A stretch of 64,000 nucleotides of DNA from the NCBI GenBank assembly GCA_016703005.1, contig JADJCX010000018.1, positions 1 to 64,000 of the forward strand, given 5' to 3'. The DNA comes from Flavobacteriales bacterium. GTDB taxonomy: Bacteria; Bacteroidota; Bacteroidia; Flavobacteriales_F; PHOS-HE28. Below the pieces are notes generated by a model. That model was not told the DNA's origin. It searched no databases and saw nothing but the letters and a program-made list of their open reading frames with translations. Positions 44,745-51,593 of the stretch are shown here, piece by piece. Both the position numbers and the translations under genes were made by a program. Numbering within the stretch: position 1 is the stretch's first letter; each line of letters starts with the position of its first letter.

Positions 44745-44774
44745 TTGCCCGGATCAATCCCCCGCCTATATTTG
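44745..44774 (+). promoter_or_regulatory. Strong Bacteroidota-type promoter for rpsU (TTG-N19-TATATTTG)
   Basis: A TTG at 44745-44747 and a perfect TAnnTTTG box (TATATTTG, 44767-44774) with 19 bases between them match the sigma-ABfr consensus of Bacteroidota. It lies 26 bases before the rpsU start codon. Confidence 0.75.
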
Positions 44775-44800
44775 CCGCCCCATTACAGAAAACGACGCGC

Positions 44801-44992
44801 ATGCTGATCATCCCGGTAAAGGAAGGCGAGGCCATCGACAAGGCCCTCAAGAAATTCAAGAAGAAGTACGAGAAAACCGGCGTGCTTCGTGCGTTGCGCA
44901 AGCGCAAGGCCTACGTAAAGCCCAGCGTGGAACGTCGCAAGGAGATCATCCGCGCGGTGTACAAGACCGAGATGTTCCGCAACGAGGAATAG
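44801..44992 (+). CDS. rpsU: 30S ribosomal protein S21
   Basis: A 63-residue basic protein, MLIIPVKEGEAIDKALKKFK, with the family's Lys/Arg-rich KKYEKTGVLRALRKRKAYVKPSVERRKE stretch (in parts) and ending MFRNEE. It is part of the small subunit near the anti-Shine-Dalgarno end of 16S rRNA and takes part in initiation. It has its own strong promoter and is followed by a terminator. Confidence 0.95.
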   Translation: MLIIPVKEGEAIDKALKKFKKKYEKTGVLRALRKRKAYVKPSVERRKEIIRAVYKTEMFRNEE

Positions 44993-45031
44993 TACCAACC
45001 TGTGAGCTGTCAATATGTTGCAAGTCCCGTT

Positions 45032-45075
45032 GAAGGGGACAAGGCCAGCCATGGTCTTGTCCCCTTCTTTGTTTT
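45032..45075 (+). terminator. Rho-independent terminator after rpsU
   Basis: Stem GAAGGGGACAAG / CTTGTCCCCTTC (45032-45067, loop with a short inner stem), followed by tttgtttt. It ends at the start codon of the recombinase, so it may also reduce read-through into it. Confidence 0.8.
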
Positions 45076-45077
45076 CC

Positions 45078-45971
45078 ATGCTGTTGCAGCGCTTCATAGA
45101 GCACCTTACCTACGAGCGGCGCAGCAGTCCGCACACCGTATTGGCCTACCAGCGCGATCTGGGGCAACTGGCGGCTTACATCAAAGAGAAGACCGGCAAG
45201 GAAGGGGCGGAGCATGCCGATGACCGCACCGTGCGGTCGTGGATGATGCACCTGCTGGAGCGCGGCGATTCGGCGCGTACCGTCAACCGGAAACTCAGTG
45301 CTGTGCGGGCGTTCTTCCGCTTTGCCCGCACCGTGGGCAGTGCGGATAGCGATCCCACGGCGCTCATTGAGCCGCCGAAGACCCCTAAGCGCTTACCGGA
45401 ATTCATTGAGGAAGGGCGCATGGCTGCTGTGTTCACGGGAGATGAAGCCGCGCTCACCTTCAAAGGCCTTACGGACCGCACCGTGCTCGAACTGCTCTAT
45501 GGCACCGGCATGCGTTTGGCCGAGCTCTTGGGCCTGCGTCCGGGCGATGTGGACACGGCCTCGCGCACCTTGCGGGTACTGGGCAAACGGAACAAGGAAC
45601 GCATCATTCCGCTCAGCGACCACTTGGCCCATGTGTTGATAACCTACCTGAATGCCCGGAAAGTCGCTCTGGGTGGGGAGTCTGTTGCATTGCCCCTGTT
45701 GGTATCCGAAACCGGTGAACCCGTGGCAAGAAGAAGCGTACAACGTACCGTGGAACGCTACCTTAGCAGGGCCACCACGCAACGAAAACGCAGTCCGCAC
45801 GTTTTGAGACACACCTTCGCAACACACCTTCTGAACAACGGCGCCGATCTGAACGCCGTGAAGGAATTGCTGGGGCACGCCAACCTCGCTGCAACGCAGG
45901 TGTACACGCACAACACTGTGGAGAAACTGCGCAACGCACACCGGAAGGCCCACCCGCGCGGTGGCGAATGA
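45078..45971 (+). CDS. Tyrosine recombinase of the XerC/XerD type
   Basis: A 297-residue site-specific recombinase that resolves chromosome dimers. It has the N-terminal SAM-like core-binding domain (QRFIEHLTYERRSSPHTVLAYQRDL) and the C-terminal catalytic domain. Catalytic residues in view: Arg in LLYGTGMRLAELLGLRPGDV, the HVLRHTFATHLLNNGADL box (His-x-x-Arg), and the nucleophile-side LGHANLAATQVYTHNTVE (Tyr). This genus-conserved placement between rpsU and hpf-tuf identifies it as the chromosomal Xer protein rather than a phage integrase. ATG 45078 comes 6 bases after the stem of the rpsU terminator. Confidence 0.88.
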   Translation: MLLQRFIEHLTYERRSSPHTVLAYQRDLGQLAAYIKEKTGKEGAEHADDRTVRSWMMHLLERGDSARTVNRKLSAVRAFFRFARTVGSADSDPTALIEPPKTPKRLPEFIEEGRMAAVFTGDEAALTFKGLTDRTVLELLYGTGMRLAELLGLRPGDVDTASRTLRVLGKRNKERIIPLSDHLAHVLITYLNARKVALGGESVALPLLVSETGEPVARRSVQRTVERYLSRATTQRKRSPHVLRHTFATHLLNNGADLNAVKELLGHANLAATQVYTHNTVEKLRNAHRKAHPRGGE

Positions 45972-46002
45972 CCACGACACAACGAACCAAATTTCCCAGA
46001 AC

Positions 46003-46311
46003 ATGAACGTGCAAGTCCAGTCCATCCATTTCGATGCCGACCAGAAGCTCATCGCCTTCATCCAGGAAAAACTCGGCAAACTCACCCTCTTCCACGACCG
46101 GATTATGAATGCGGAGGTCTTCCTGAAGATCGACAAGGACACCAGTAATCGGGAGAACAAAGTGGCCGAACTGCGGTTGACCGTGCCCGGTCGCGATTTG
46201 TTCAGCCAGCGTCGCAGCAAGACTTTCGAAGAAGCCGTGGACCAAGCTACAGAGGCGCTGCGGCGCCAGATGGAGCGCACCAAAGCGGTGCTGTTGCGCA
46301 AGGCTTCTTAA
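46003..46311 (+). CDS. hpf: Ribosome hibernation-promoting factor (HPF/RaiA family)
   Basis: A 102-residue protein of the short HPF/YfiA family: MNVQVQSIHFDADQKLIAFIQEKLGKLTLF, then VFLKIDKDTSNRENKVAELRLTVPGRDLF and a C-terminal helix EAVDQATEALRRQMERTK. It binds the decoding site of idle ribosomes. It lacks the long-form C-terminal dimerisation domain. It starts 31 bases after the recombinase stop and is followed by a strong hairpin. Confidence 0.9.
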   Translation: MNVQVQSIHFDADQKLIAFIQEKLGKLTLFHDRIMNAEVFLKIDKDTSNRENKVAELRLTVPGRDLFSQRRSKTFEEAVDQATEALRRQMERTKAVLLRKAS

Positions 46312-46344
46312 CGAGCACTTTTGCCGGTGGAACACCGGCTGGAA

Positions 46345-46373
46345 CGACGGCCAAGGAATTTCCTTGGCCGTCG
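46345..46373 (+). terminator. Strong hairpin terminator after hpf
   Basis: A 14-base stem CGACGGCCAAGGAA paired with TTCCTTGGCCGTCG (about 46345-46373) with almost no loop, followed by gcgtttgg. It directly precedes the -33 element of the tRNA promoter. Confidence 0.75.
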
Positions 46374-46377
46374 GCGT

Positions 46378-46406
46378 TTGGTGCAACCGAACTAATCCTA
46401 CATTTG
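46378..46406 (+). promoter_or_regulatory. Promoter of the tRNA-tuf operon (TTG-N18-TACATTTG)
   Basis: A TTG at 46378-46380 and a perfect TAnnTTTG box, TACATTTG (46399-46406), spaced by 18 bases. The first tRNA begins about 60 bases downstream. No other good promoter is seen before tuf, so tRNAs and tuf are probably one transcript. Confidence 0.75.
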
Positions 46407-46467
46407 CAGTCCTTTTTCCGGACGAGTGCCCGGATGAAGGGCTGTAGTTCTTTCTCTTGCTGTACCT

Positions 46468-46541
46468 GCCAATGTAGCTCAGCCGGCTAGAGCAGCTGAT
46501 TTGTAATCAGCAGGTCGTGGGTTCGAGTCCCTCCATTGGCT
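46468..46541 (+). tRNA. tRNA-Thr (anticodon TGT)
   Basis: Acceptor stem GCCAATG/CATTGGC, D-loop AGCCGGCTAGA, anticodon loop TTTGTAA giving TGT (ACA codons), T-arm GTGGGTTCGAGTCCC. CCA is not encoded. Confidence 0.95.
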
Positions 46542-46556
46542 CCTTGCGCCGATCAA

Positions 46557-46639
46557 GGGGAGATACCCAAGTGGCCAACGGGGGCAGACTGTAAATCTGC
46601 TGCTTCACAGCTTCACAGGTTCGAATCCTGTTCTCCCCA
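46557..46639 (+). tRNA. tRNA-Tyr (anticodon GTA)
   Basis: Acceptor stem GGGGAGA/TCTCCCC, long class II variable arm (TGCTTCACAGCTTCA region), anticodon GTA in the loop ACTGTAAA, T-arm ACAGGTTCGAATCCTGT. The genome-encoded CCA follows at 46640-46642. Confidence 0.95.
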
Positions 46640-46696
46640 CCACAAGGAGCCACACCTCTTTGGGACGACCGGCCGGATATGGGCGAATGGATCAAC

Positions 46697-46769
46697 GCGG
46701 GAGTAGCTCAGTTGGTAGAGCATCAGCCTTCCAAGCTGAATGTCGCGGGTTCGAATCTCGTCTCCCGCT
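46697..46769 (+). tRNA. tRNA-Gly (anticodon TCC)
   Basis: Acceptor stem GCGGGAG/CTCCCGC, D-loop AGTTGGTAGA, anticodon loop CTTCCAA giving TCC (GGA codons), T-arm GCGGGTTCGAATCTCGT. CCA follows at 46770-46772. Confidence 0.95.
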
Positions 46770-46866
46770 CCAATCCGCAGAAGTGCGCCGTAAGGCGTAC
46801 GAAAGTGGATCGCGATGAAAGACCGGGCGCATGGGCGCACGGTCAATGGAAAGAAAGGAAGGATCG

Positions 46867-46938
<72 letters not shown>

Positions 46939-47069
46939 CAATCGGCAGAAACGCAATTCCCCGAGGATCGGTGGAAGTGCAGGTACAGTAGTAGAACGCG
47001 CACAGCGATCAGGCACCGCAACATCAACAACAAATCAACCCGATAGGTTCGGGAGCAAACACCGAGATC

Positions 47070-48257
47070 ATGGCAAAGGAGACTTTCAAGAGGGACAAAC
47101 CCCACGTGAACGTGGGCACCATCGGCCACGTTGACCACGGCAAGACAACGTTGACAGCAGCGATCACCACCGTGCTGGCCTCCAAGGGCCTCAGCGAGGT
47201 GCGCAGCTTCGACTCGATCGACAATGCTCCTGAGGAGAAAGAGCGTGGTATTACCATCAATACCGCACACGTAGAGTACTCAACAGCCAACCGTCACTAC
47301 GCGCACGTTGACTGCCCAGGCCACGCTGACTATGTGAAGAACATGGTTACGGGTGCCGCCCAGATGGACGGTGCCATCCTGGTGGTTGCCGCTACGGACG
47401 GCCCTATGCCGCAGACCCGTGAGCACATTCTGCTCGGCCGCCAAGTAGGTGTGCCCCGCATCGTGGTGTTCATGAACAAGGTGGATATGGTGGACGACGT
47501 CGAGTTGCTCGACCTCGTTGAAATGGAGATCCGCGAGTTGCTGTCGTTCTACAGCTACGACGGCGACAACACGCCTATCATCCGTGGTAGCGCTCTCGGC
47601 GCCCTCAATGGCGAAGCCAAGTGGGTGGACGAGCTGATGAAGCTGATGGATGCTGTTGATACCTACATCGAACTGCCTGTTCGTGCGGTGGACAAGCCTT
47701 TCCTGATGAGCGTGGAGGACGTGTTCTCCATCACCGGTCGTGGTACGGTTGCAACCGGCCGTATCGAAGCAGGTGTGATCAACACCGGCGACGAAGTGGA
47801 CATCATCGGCATGATGAGCGAGAAACTCAAGAGCACCTGCACGGGTGTGGAGATGTTCCGCAAGATTCTGGATCGTGGCGAGGCTGGCGACAACGTCGGT
47901 ATCCTCCTCCGCGGTATTGAAAAAGACCAGATCCGTCGCGGTATGGTTATCGCCAAGCCGGGCAGCATCACCCCGCACTTGCACTTCAAAGCCGAGGTTT
48001 ACGTGCTGAAGAAGGAAGAGGGTGGCCGTCACACGCCGTTCCACAACAAGTACCGTCCGCAGTTCTATTTCCGCACCACCGACGTAACCGGCGAGATCAC
48101 GCTGGAAGCCGGTCGCGAAATGGTGATGCCGGGCGATAACGTAACGATCGACGTAAGCCTGATCCAACCGATCGCCATGGACAAGGGCCTCCGCTTCGCT
48201 ATCCGCGAAGGTGGCCGTACCGTGGGTGCCGGTCAGGTAACCGAGATCCTGAAGTAA
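47070..48257 (+). CDS. tuf: Translation elongation factor Tu
   Basis: A 395-residue GTPase that carries aminoacyl-tRNA to the ribosome. The GTPase motifs are all present: GHVDHGKTT (G1), RGITINTAHVEY (switch I, G2), DCPGHADYVKNM (G3), NKVDMVDD (G4) and GSALGAL (G5). Domains 2 and 3 follow from about residue 205 to the C-terminal GRTVGAGQVTEILK. Only one tuf copy is in this window. It follows four tRNA genes and precedes tRNA-Trp, an order widely kept in bacteria. Confidence 0.98.
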   Translation: MAKETFKRDKPHVNVGTIGHVDHGKTTLTAAITTVLASKGLSEVRSFDSIDNAPEEKERGITINTAHVEYSTANRHYAHVDCPGHADYVKNMVTGAAQMDGAILVVAATDGPMPQTREHILLGRQVGVPRIVVFMNKVDMVDDVELLDLVEMEIRELLSFYSYDGDNTPIIRGSALGALNGEAKWVDELMKLMDAVDTYIELPVRAVDKPFLMSVEDVFSITGRGTVATGRIEAGVINTGDEVDIIGMMSEKLKSTCTGVEMFRKILDRGEAGDNVGILLRGIEKDQIRRGMVIAKPGSITPHLHFKAEVYVLKKEEGGRHTPFHNKYRPQFYFRTTDVTGEITLEAGREMVMPGDNVTIDVSLIQPIAMDKGLRFAIREGGRTVGAGQVTEILK

Positions 48258-48268
48258 CAACCACCATT

Positions 48269-48305
48269 GGTAGTGGGGGCCCGACTTGTCGGGCCCCCTG
48301 CTACC
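48269..48305 (+). other. Strong hairpin between tuf and tRNA-Trp, no T-tract
   Basis: GGGGGCCCGAC / GTCGGGCCCCC with flanking GGTAG/CTACC pairing, a stem of about 16 pairs. No run of T follows (gaaggcta), so it is more likely a processing or partial-termination hairpin than a full stop, consistent with read-through into secE-nusG. Confidence 0.55.
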
Positions 48306-48327
48306 GAAGGCTAACCAACAAGAACGA

Positions 48328-48400
48328 ACGGGTGTAGCTCAATTGGTAGAGCGACGGTCTCCAAAACCGTAGGCTGCGGGTTCGATTCCTGCCACCCGTG
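48328..48400 (+). tRNA. tRNA-Trp (anticodon CCA)
   Basis: Acceptor stem ACGGGTG/CACCCGT, D-loop AATTGGTAGA, anticodon loop CTCCAAA giving CCA, T-arm GCGGGTTCGATTCCTGC. CCA is encoded at 48401-48403. Its position between tuf and secE is conserved across many bacteria. Confidence 0.96.
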
Positions 48401-48426
48401 CCAAGCACCCATCACCGAACATCAAC

Positions 48427-48660
48427 GTGGCCAACTTCAAGACATACCTCGAAGAGTCCTACAACGAGCTGGTCAACAAAGTCAGTTGGCCTACGTGGAA
48501 GGAACTGCAGGGCAGCGCCATCGTGGTGCTCGTATCGGCCATGATCCTTGCGTTGCTGGTGTTCGTCATGGACTACATCTTCGGCGCCCAGAACATGGGC
48601 CAAGGCAATACGGCCTTCTGGAAAGGAATGGTCGGGTTCATTTACACTCTGTTCCAATAG
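48427..48660 (+). CDS. secE: Preprotein translocase subunit SecE
   Basis: A 77-residue membrane protein with a short amphipathic N-terminus (VANFKTYLEESYNELVNKVSWPTWKELQ, in parts; the conserved VSWPTW marks the family) and one transmembrane helix (AIVVLVSAMILALLVFVMDYIF). It clamps the SecY channel. It uses a GTG start at 48427 that matches the family N-terminus. nusG begins 7 bases after its stop. Confidence 0.93.
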   Translation: MANFKTYLEESYNELVNKVSWPTWKELQGSAIVVLVSAMILALLVFVMDYIFGAQNMGQGNTAFWKGMVGFIYTLFQ

Positions 48661-48667
48661 TCCCAAA

Positions 48668-49222
48668 ATGGCAGAGGTAGCAACGAAGAAGTGGTACGTG
48701 GTCCGCGCCATCTCCGGTAAGGAGAAGAAGGTGAAGGAGATGATCGATCTGGAAGTGAAGCGTTCCAACATGGGGACGTACATCAGCCAGGTGCTCATCC
48801 CCATGGAGAAGTTCTACCAGATCCGCGAGGGCAAGAAGGTGAGCAAAGAGCGCAACTTCTTCCCGGGTTACGTGCTGATCGAAGCGGACCTCACCGGCGA
48901 GATCGCACACACCTTGAAGCAACTGCCCAACGTGATCGGTTTCCTCGGCAGCGAAAAGGGCGGCGATGCCGTTCCCTTGCGCATGAGCGAAGTGAACCGG
49001 ATCCTCGGAAAGGTGGATGAACTGGCTGAGAGCACTGAAGCGAACAACAACCCTTACCACGTTGGTGAAGGTGTGAAGGTGATCGATGGTCCCTTCAATG
49101 GCTTCAACGGCGTGATCGAGGAGATCAACGAAGAGAAGAAGAAACTGAAAGTGATGGTGAAGATCTTCGGGCGTAAGACCCCGCTGGAACTGAGCTTCAT
49201 GCAAGTTGAGAAAGAATCGTAA
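48668..49222 (+). CDS. nusG: Transcription termination/antitermination protein NusG
   Basis: A 184-residue protein. The N-terminal NGN domain opens KKWYVVRAISGKEKKVKEMI and includes the FFPGYVLIEADL strand. The C-terminal KOW domain is GEGVKVIDGPFNGFNGVIEEIN, followed by a basic KKLKVMVKIFGRKTPLELSF tail. It binds RNA polymerase and Rho or S10, coupling transcription to translation. It starts at ATG 48668; a longer frame reading from 48548 is the secE shadow. A hairpin directly follows its stop. Confidence 0.96.
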   Translation: MAEVATKKWYVVRAISGKEKKVKEMIDLEVKRSNMGTYISQVLIPMEKFYQIREGKKVSKERNFFPGYVLIEADLTGEIAHTLKQLPNVIGFLGSEKGGDAVPLRMSEVNRILGKVDELAESTEANNNPYHVGEGVKVIDGPFNGFNGVIEEINEEKKKLKVMVKIFGRKTPLELSFMQVEKES

Positions 49223-49242
49223 GGGCGACGTTCACGTCGCCC
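49223..49242 (+). other. Hairpin between nusG and rplK
   Basis: GGGCGACGT paired with ACGTCGCCC, starting at the base after the nusG stop. No T-tract. Likely an mRNA-stability or attenuation hairpin; one of three such elements in this operon. Confidence 0.55.
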
Positions 49243-49316
49243 ACTTTGAAAGGATAGAGAAAGGAAACCCGTCCGAGCCCTGACCAAGGGCGCTAGAGGA
49301 CACAAATTCGAAAGCA

Positions 49317-49763
49317 ATGGCAAAGGAGATCGGAGCTCTGGTGAAGCTCCAAGTAAAAGGAGGGGCGGCGAACCCCTCACCGCCCATCGGCCCGGCATTG
49401 GGTGCGAAAGGCGTTAACATCATGGAGTTCTGCAAGCAGTTCAATGCTCGCACGCAGGACAAGGCAGGCAAAGTCCTCCCCGTGGTGATCACCGTGTACG
49501 TCGACAAGTCGTTCGACTTCGTGATCAAAACACCGCCCGCCGCGGTGCAGATCATCGATGCAGCCAAGATCAAAGGCGGCAGCGGAACCCCGAACAGCAA
49601 GAAGGTGGGTACCATCAACTGGGAGCAGGTGAAAGCCATTGCCCTCGACAAGATGCCCGACCTGAACTGCTTCACCGAGGAAAGCGCAATGCGCATGGTG
49701 GCCGGTACGGCCCGCAGCATGGGCGTTACGGTTACCGGTGCAAACCCATTCGAAAAAGCCTGA
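49317..49763 (+). CDS. rplK: 50S ribosomal protein L11
   Basis: A 148-residue protein with the diagnostic N-terminus GALVKLQVKGGAANPSPPIGPALGAKGVN (in parts), the rRNA-binding C-terminal domain, and the TARSMGVTVTG end. It forms the GTPase-associated centre with L10/L12. First of the rplKAJL block; rplA starts 4 bases after its stop. Confidence 0.97.
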   Translation: MAKEIGALVKLQVKGGAANPSPPIGPALGAKGVNIMEFCKQFNARTQDKAGKVLPVVITVYVDKSFDFVIKTPPAAVQIIDAAKIKGGSGTPNSKKVGTINWEQVKAIALDKMPDLNCFTEESAMRMVAGTARSMGVTVTGANPFEKA

Positions 49764-49767
49764 ACCC

Positions 49768-50464
49768 ATGCCGACCCTGAGCAAGAAGCGCAAGGCCGCC
49801 ATGGCCAAGTTCGATAGCACGAAGAGCTACAACCTCGCAGAGGCCACCAGCATCGTGAAGCAAGTGAGCACCACCAAGTTCGATGCAACGGTCGATATCG
49901 CCGTGCGCCTTGGTGTTGATCCGAAGAAAAGCACCGAAATGGTGCGTGGTACGGTGAGCCTGCCCCATGGCACCGGCCGTACTGTGAAGGTGCTGGTGCT
50001 CGCTGACCCCGCCAAGTGCGAGGAGGCGATGGCCGCTGGTGCCGACATGGCCGGATTGGACGAGTACGTGGAGAAGATCAAGGGCGGTTGGACCAATGTG
50101 GATGTGATCATCTGCACGCCCGCCGTGATGGCCAAAGTGGGAGCGCTGGGCCGTGTGCTCGGTCCCCGTGGCCTGATGCCCAAACCCAAAGACCGGTACC
50201 GTTACCATGGACGTGGCCAAGGCCGTGAAAGAGGTGAAGGCCGGTAAGATCGACTTCAAGGTGGACAAGGCCGGCATCATCCACGCGGTGATCGGCAAGG
50301 CCAGCTTCGACGCCGTGAAACTGAGCGAGAACGCGAACGAACTGTTGCAGACCCTGCTGAAGCTGAAGCCCAGCACCAGCAAAGGGGTTTACATCAGGAG
50401 CATTTGCATCAGCAGCACCATGAGCCCTGGTGTTCTTGTGGACGCAAGGACCGTAGCCAACTAA
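49768..50464 (+). CDS. rplA: 50S ribosomal protein L1 (one frameshift)
   Basis: About 231 residues when repaired. The N-terminal half reads SKKRKAAMAKFDSTKSYNLAEAT through the conserved GRVLGPRGLMPKPK. The frame is lost at about 50192, where one extra G appears in aaagaccgg (expected KTGTVT), and resumes with TMDVAKAVKEVKAGKIDFKVDKAG (in parts) to the stop at 50462-50464. L1 forms the mobile stalk at the E site and represses its own mRNA in many bacteria. The break sits in an essential gene, so it is a sequence error. Confidence 0.95.
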
Positions 50465-50472
50465 ACATGTAC

Positions 50473-50492
50473 GGGCCGATGATCATCGGCCC
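50473..50492. other. Perfect 20-base palindrome between rplA and rplJ
   Basis: GGGCCGATGATCATCGGCCC reads the same on both strands. It lies 8 bases after rplA and 14 before rplJ, where L10-type autoregulatory leaders are often found. No T-tract. Confidence 0.55.
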
Positions 50493-50506
50493 CAACGATC
50501 TTCCAC

Positions 50507-51040
50507 ATGAACCGCACAGAGAAAGACAGCATGATCAATGAGCTCGTAGGTGAGCTCAGCGAGGCCAACGTGTTCTACCTCACCGATAGCTCGGCCATGA
50601 CGGCCGAACAGACCAGCAAGCTGCGTCGCGCCATGTTCACCAGCGGCATCCGTATGCGCGTTGTGAAGAACACGCTGCTGCGCAAAGCACTGGAGCGCGT
50701 AGAAGGCAAGGACTACAGCGAACTGTACCCCACACTCGTTGGCCAAACGGCACTGCTCTTCGCACAGAAGGGTAATGCACCGGCCAAAGTGATCTCCGAT
50801 TTCCGCAGGAAGAGCCCCAAGCCCGTGCTGAAAAGCGCGTGGATCGATGAGGCCATCTTCGTTGGCGACGACCAATTGGCCATCCTCACCGCCTTGAAGG
50901 GCAAAGAGGAGCTGATCGGCGACATCATTGCATTGCTCCAAAGCCCGCTCAAGAACGTTATCAGCGCCCTGCAAGGCGGTGGTGGCCACAAGATCGCAGG
51001 CTTGGTAAAATCATTGGAAGAACGCGCAGCAAAAGCCTGA
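50507..51040 (+). CDS. rplJ: 50S ribosomal protein L10
   Basis: A 177-residue protein with the N-terminal rRNA-binding domain (EDSMINELVGELSEANVFYLTDSSAMT), the RRAMFTSGIRMRVVKNTLLRKALE segment (in parts), and the C-terminal helix ISALQGGGGHKIAGLVKSLEERA that binds L7/L12 dimers. It anchors the stalk. Starts at ATG 50507 after a palindromic leader. Confidence 0.96.
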   Translation: MNRTEKDSMINELVGELSEANVFYLTDSSAMTAEQTSKLRRAMFTSGIRMRVVKNTLLRKALERVEGKDYSELYPTLVGQTALLFAQKGNAPAKVISDFRRKSPKPVLKSAWIDEAIFVGDDQLAILTALKGKEELIGDIIALLQSPLKNVISALQGGGGHKIAGLVKSLEERAAKA

Positions 51041-51098
51041 CGCACTTCCTGAACCCGTTACGCACTTCCACACAAGAAATCTCAACAACCCGAATAAC

Positions 51099-51476
51099 AT
51101 GGCAGACGTGAAATCACTGGGCGACACCCTCGTGGGCCTCACCGTGAAAGAGGTGAGCGAACTCGCTCAATACCTGAAGGATACTTATGGCATCGAGCCT
51201 GCTGCTGCTGCTGTTGCAGTTGCTGCTGGTGGTGGTGCTGGCGGTGGCGAAGCCGCTGCAGCCAAGACCAGCTTCGACGTGATCCTGAAGTCAGGTGGCC
51301 AGAGCAAACTGGCCGTGGTGAAGCTCGTGAAGGAGCTTACCGGCCTGGGCCTGAAGGAGGCAAAAGACCTCGTTGACGGTGCTCCGAAGCCGCTGAAGGA
51401 AGGTGTTTCCAAAGAGGAAGCCGAGAGCCTGAAGCAGCAACTGACGGAAGCCGGCGCCGAAGTTGAGGTTAAGTAA
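51099..51476 (+). CDS. rplL: 50S ribosomal protein L7/L12
   Basis: A 125-residue acidic stalk protein. The N-terminal dimerisation helices (LGDTLVGLTVKEVSELAQYL) are followed by an Ala/Gly-rich hinge (AAAAVAVAAGGGAGGG) and the globular C-terminal domain, with the factor-binding KLAVVKLVKELTGLGLKEAKDLVDGAPKPL (in parts). It recruits translation GTPases. A hairpin attenuator follows before rpoB. Confidence 0.97.
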   Translation: MADVKSLGDTLVGLTVKEVSELAQYLKDTYGIEPAAAAVAVAAGGGAGGGEAAAAKTSFDVILKSGGQSKLAVVKLVKELTGLGLKEAKDLVDGAPKPLKEGVSKEEAESLKQQLTEAGAEVEVK

Positions 51477-51504
51477 GCACCTCCGCGCCAAGCATTGAGC
51501 AGGC

Positions 51505-51527
51505 CGGACCGCTGAAGGAGCGGTCCG
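51505..51527 (+). other. Attenuator-like hairpin between rplL and rpoB
   Basis: CGGACCGCT / AGCGGTCCG stem with a gaagg loop, 28 bases after rplL. Partial termination here is known from other bacteria to lower rpoB expression relative to rplL. No T-tract is seen. Confidence 0.6.
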
Positions 51528-51593
51528 TGCCTGCCTGCGGCGTTTATGCCGTACCACGTATTTCCTCCTTCACTTCAACCCCGATCGCATCCC

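Noticed and set aside
45078..45971. Phage or integrative-element integrase
   Set aside because: The tyrosine recombinase lies in the conserved rpsU-xer-hpf-tuf order and no other mobile-element genes or attachment-site repeats flank it, so it is the housekeeping Xer protein.
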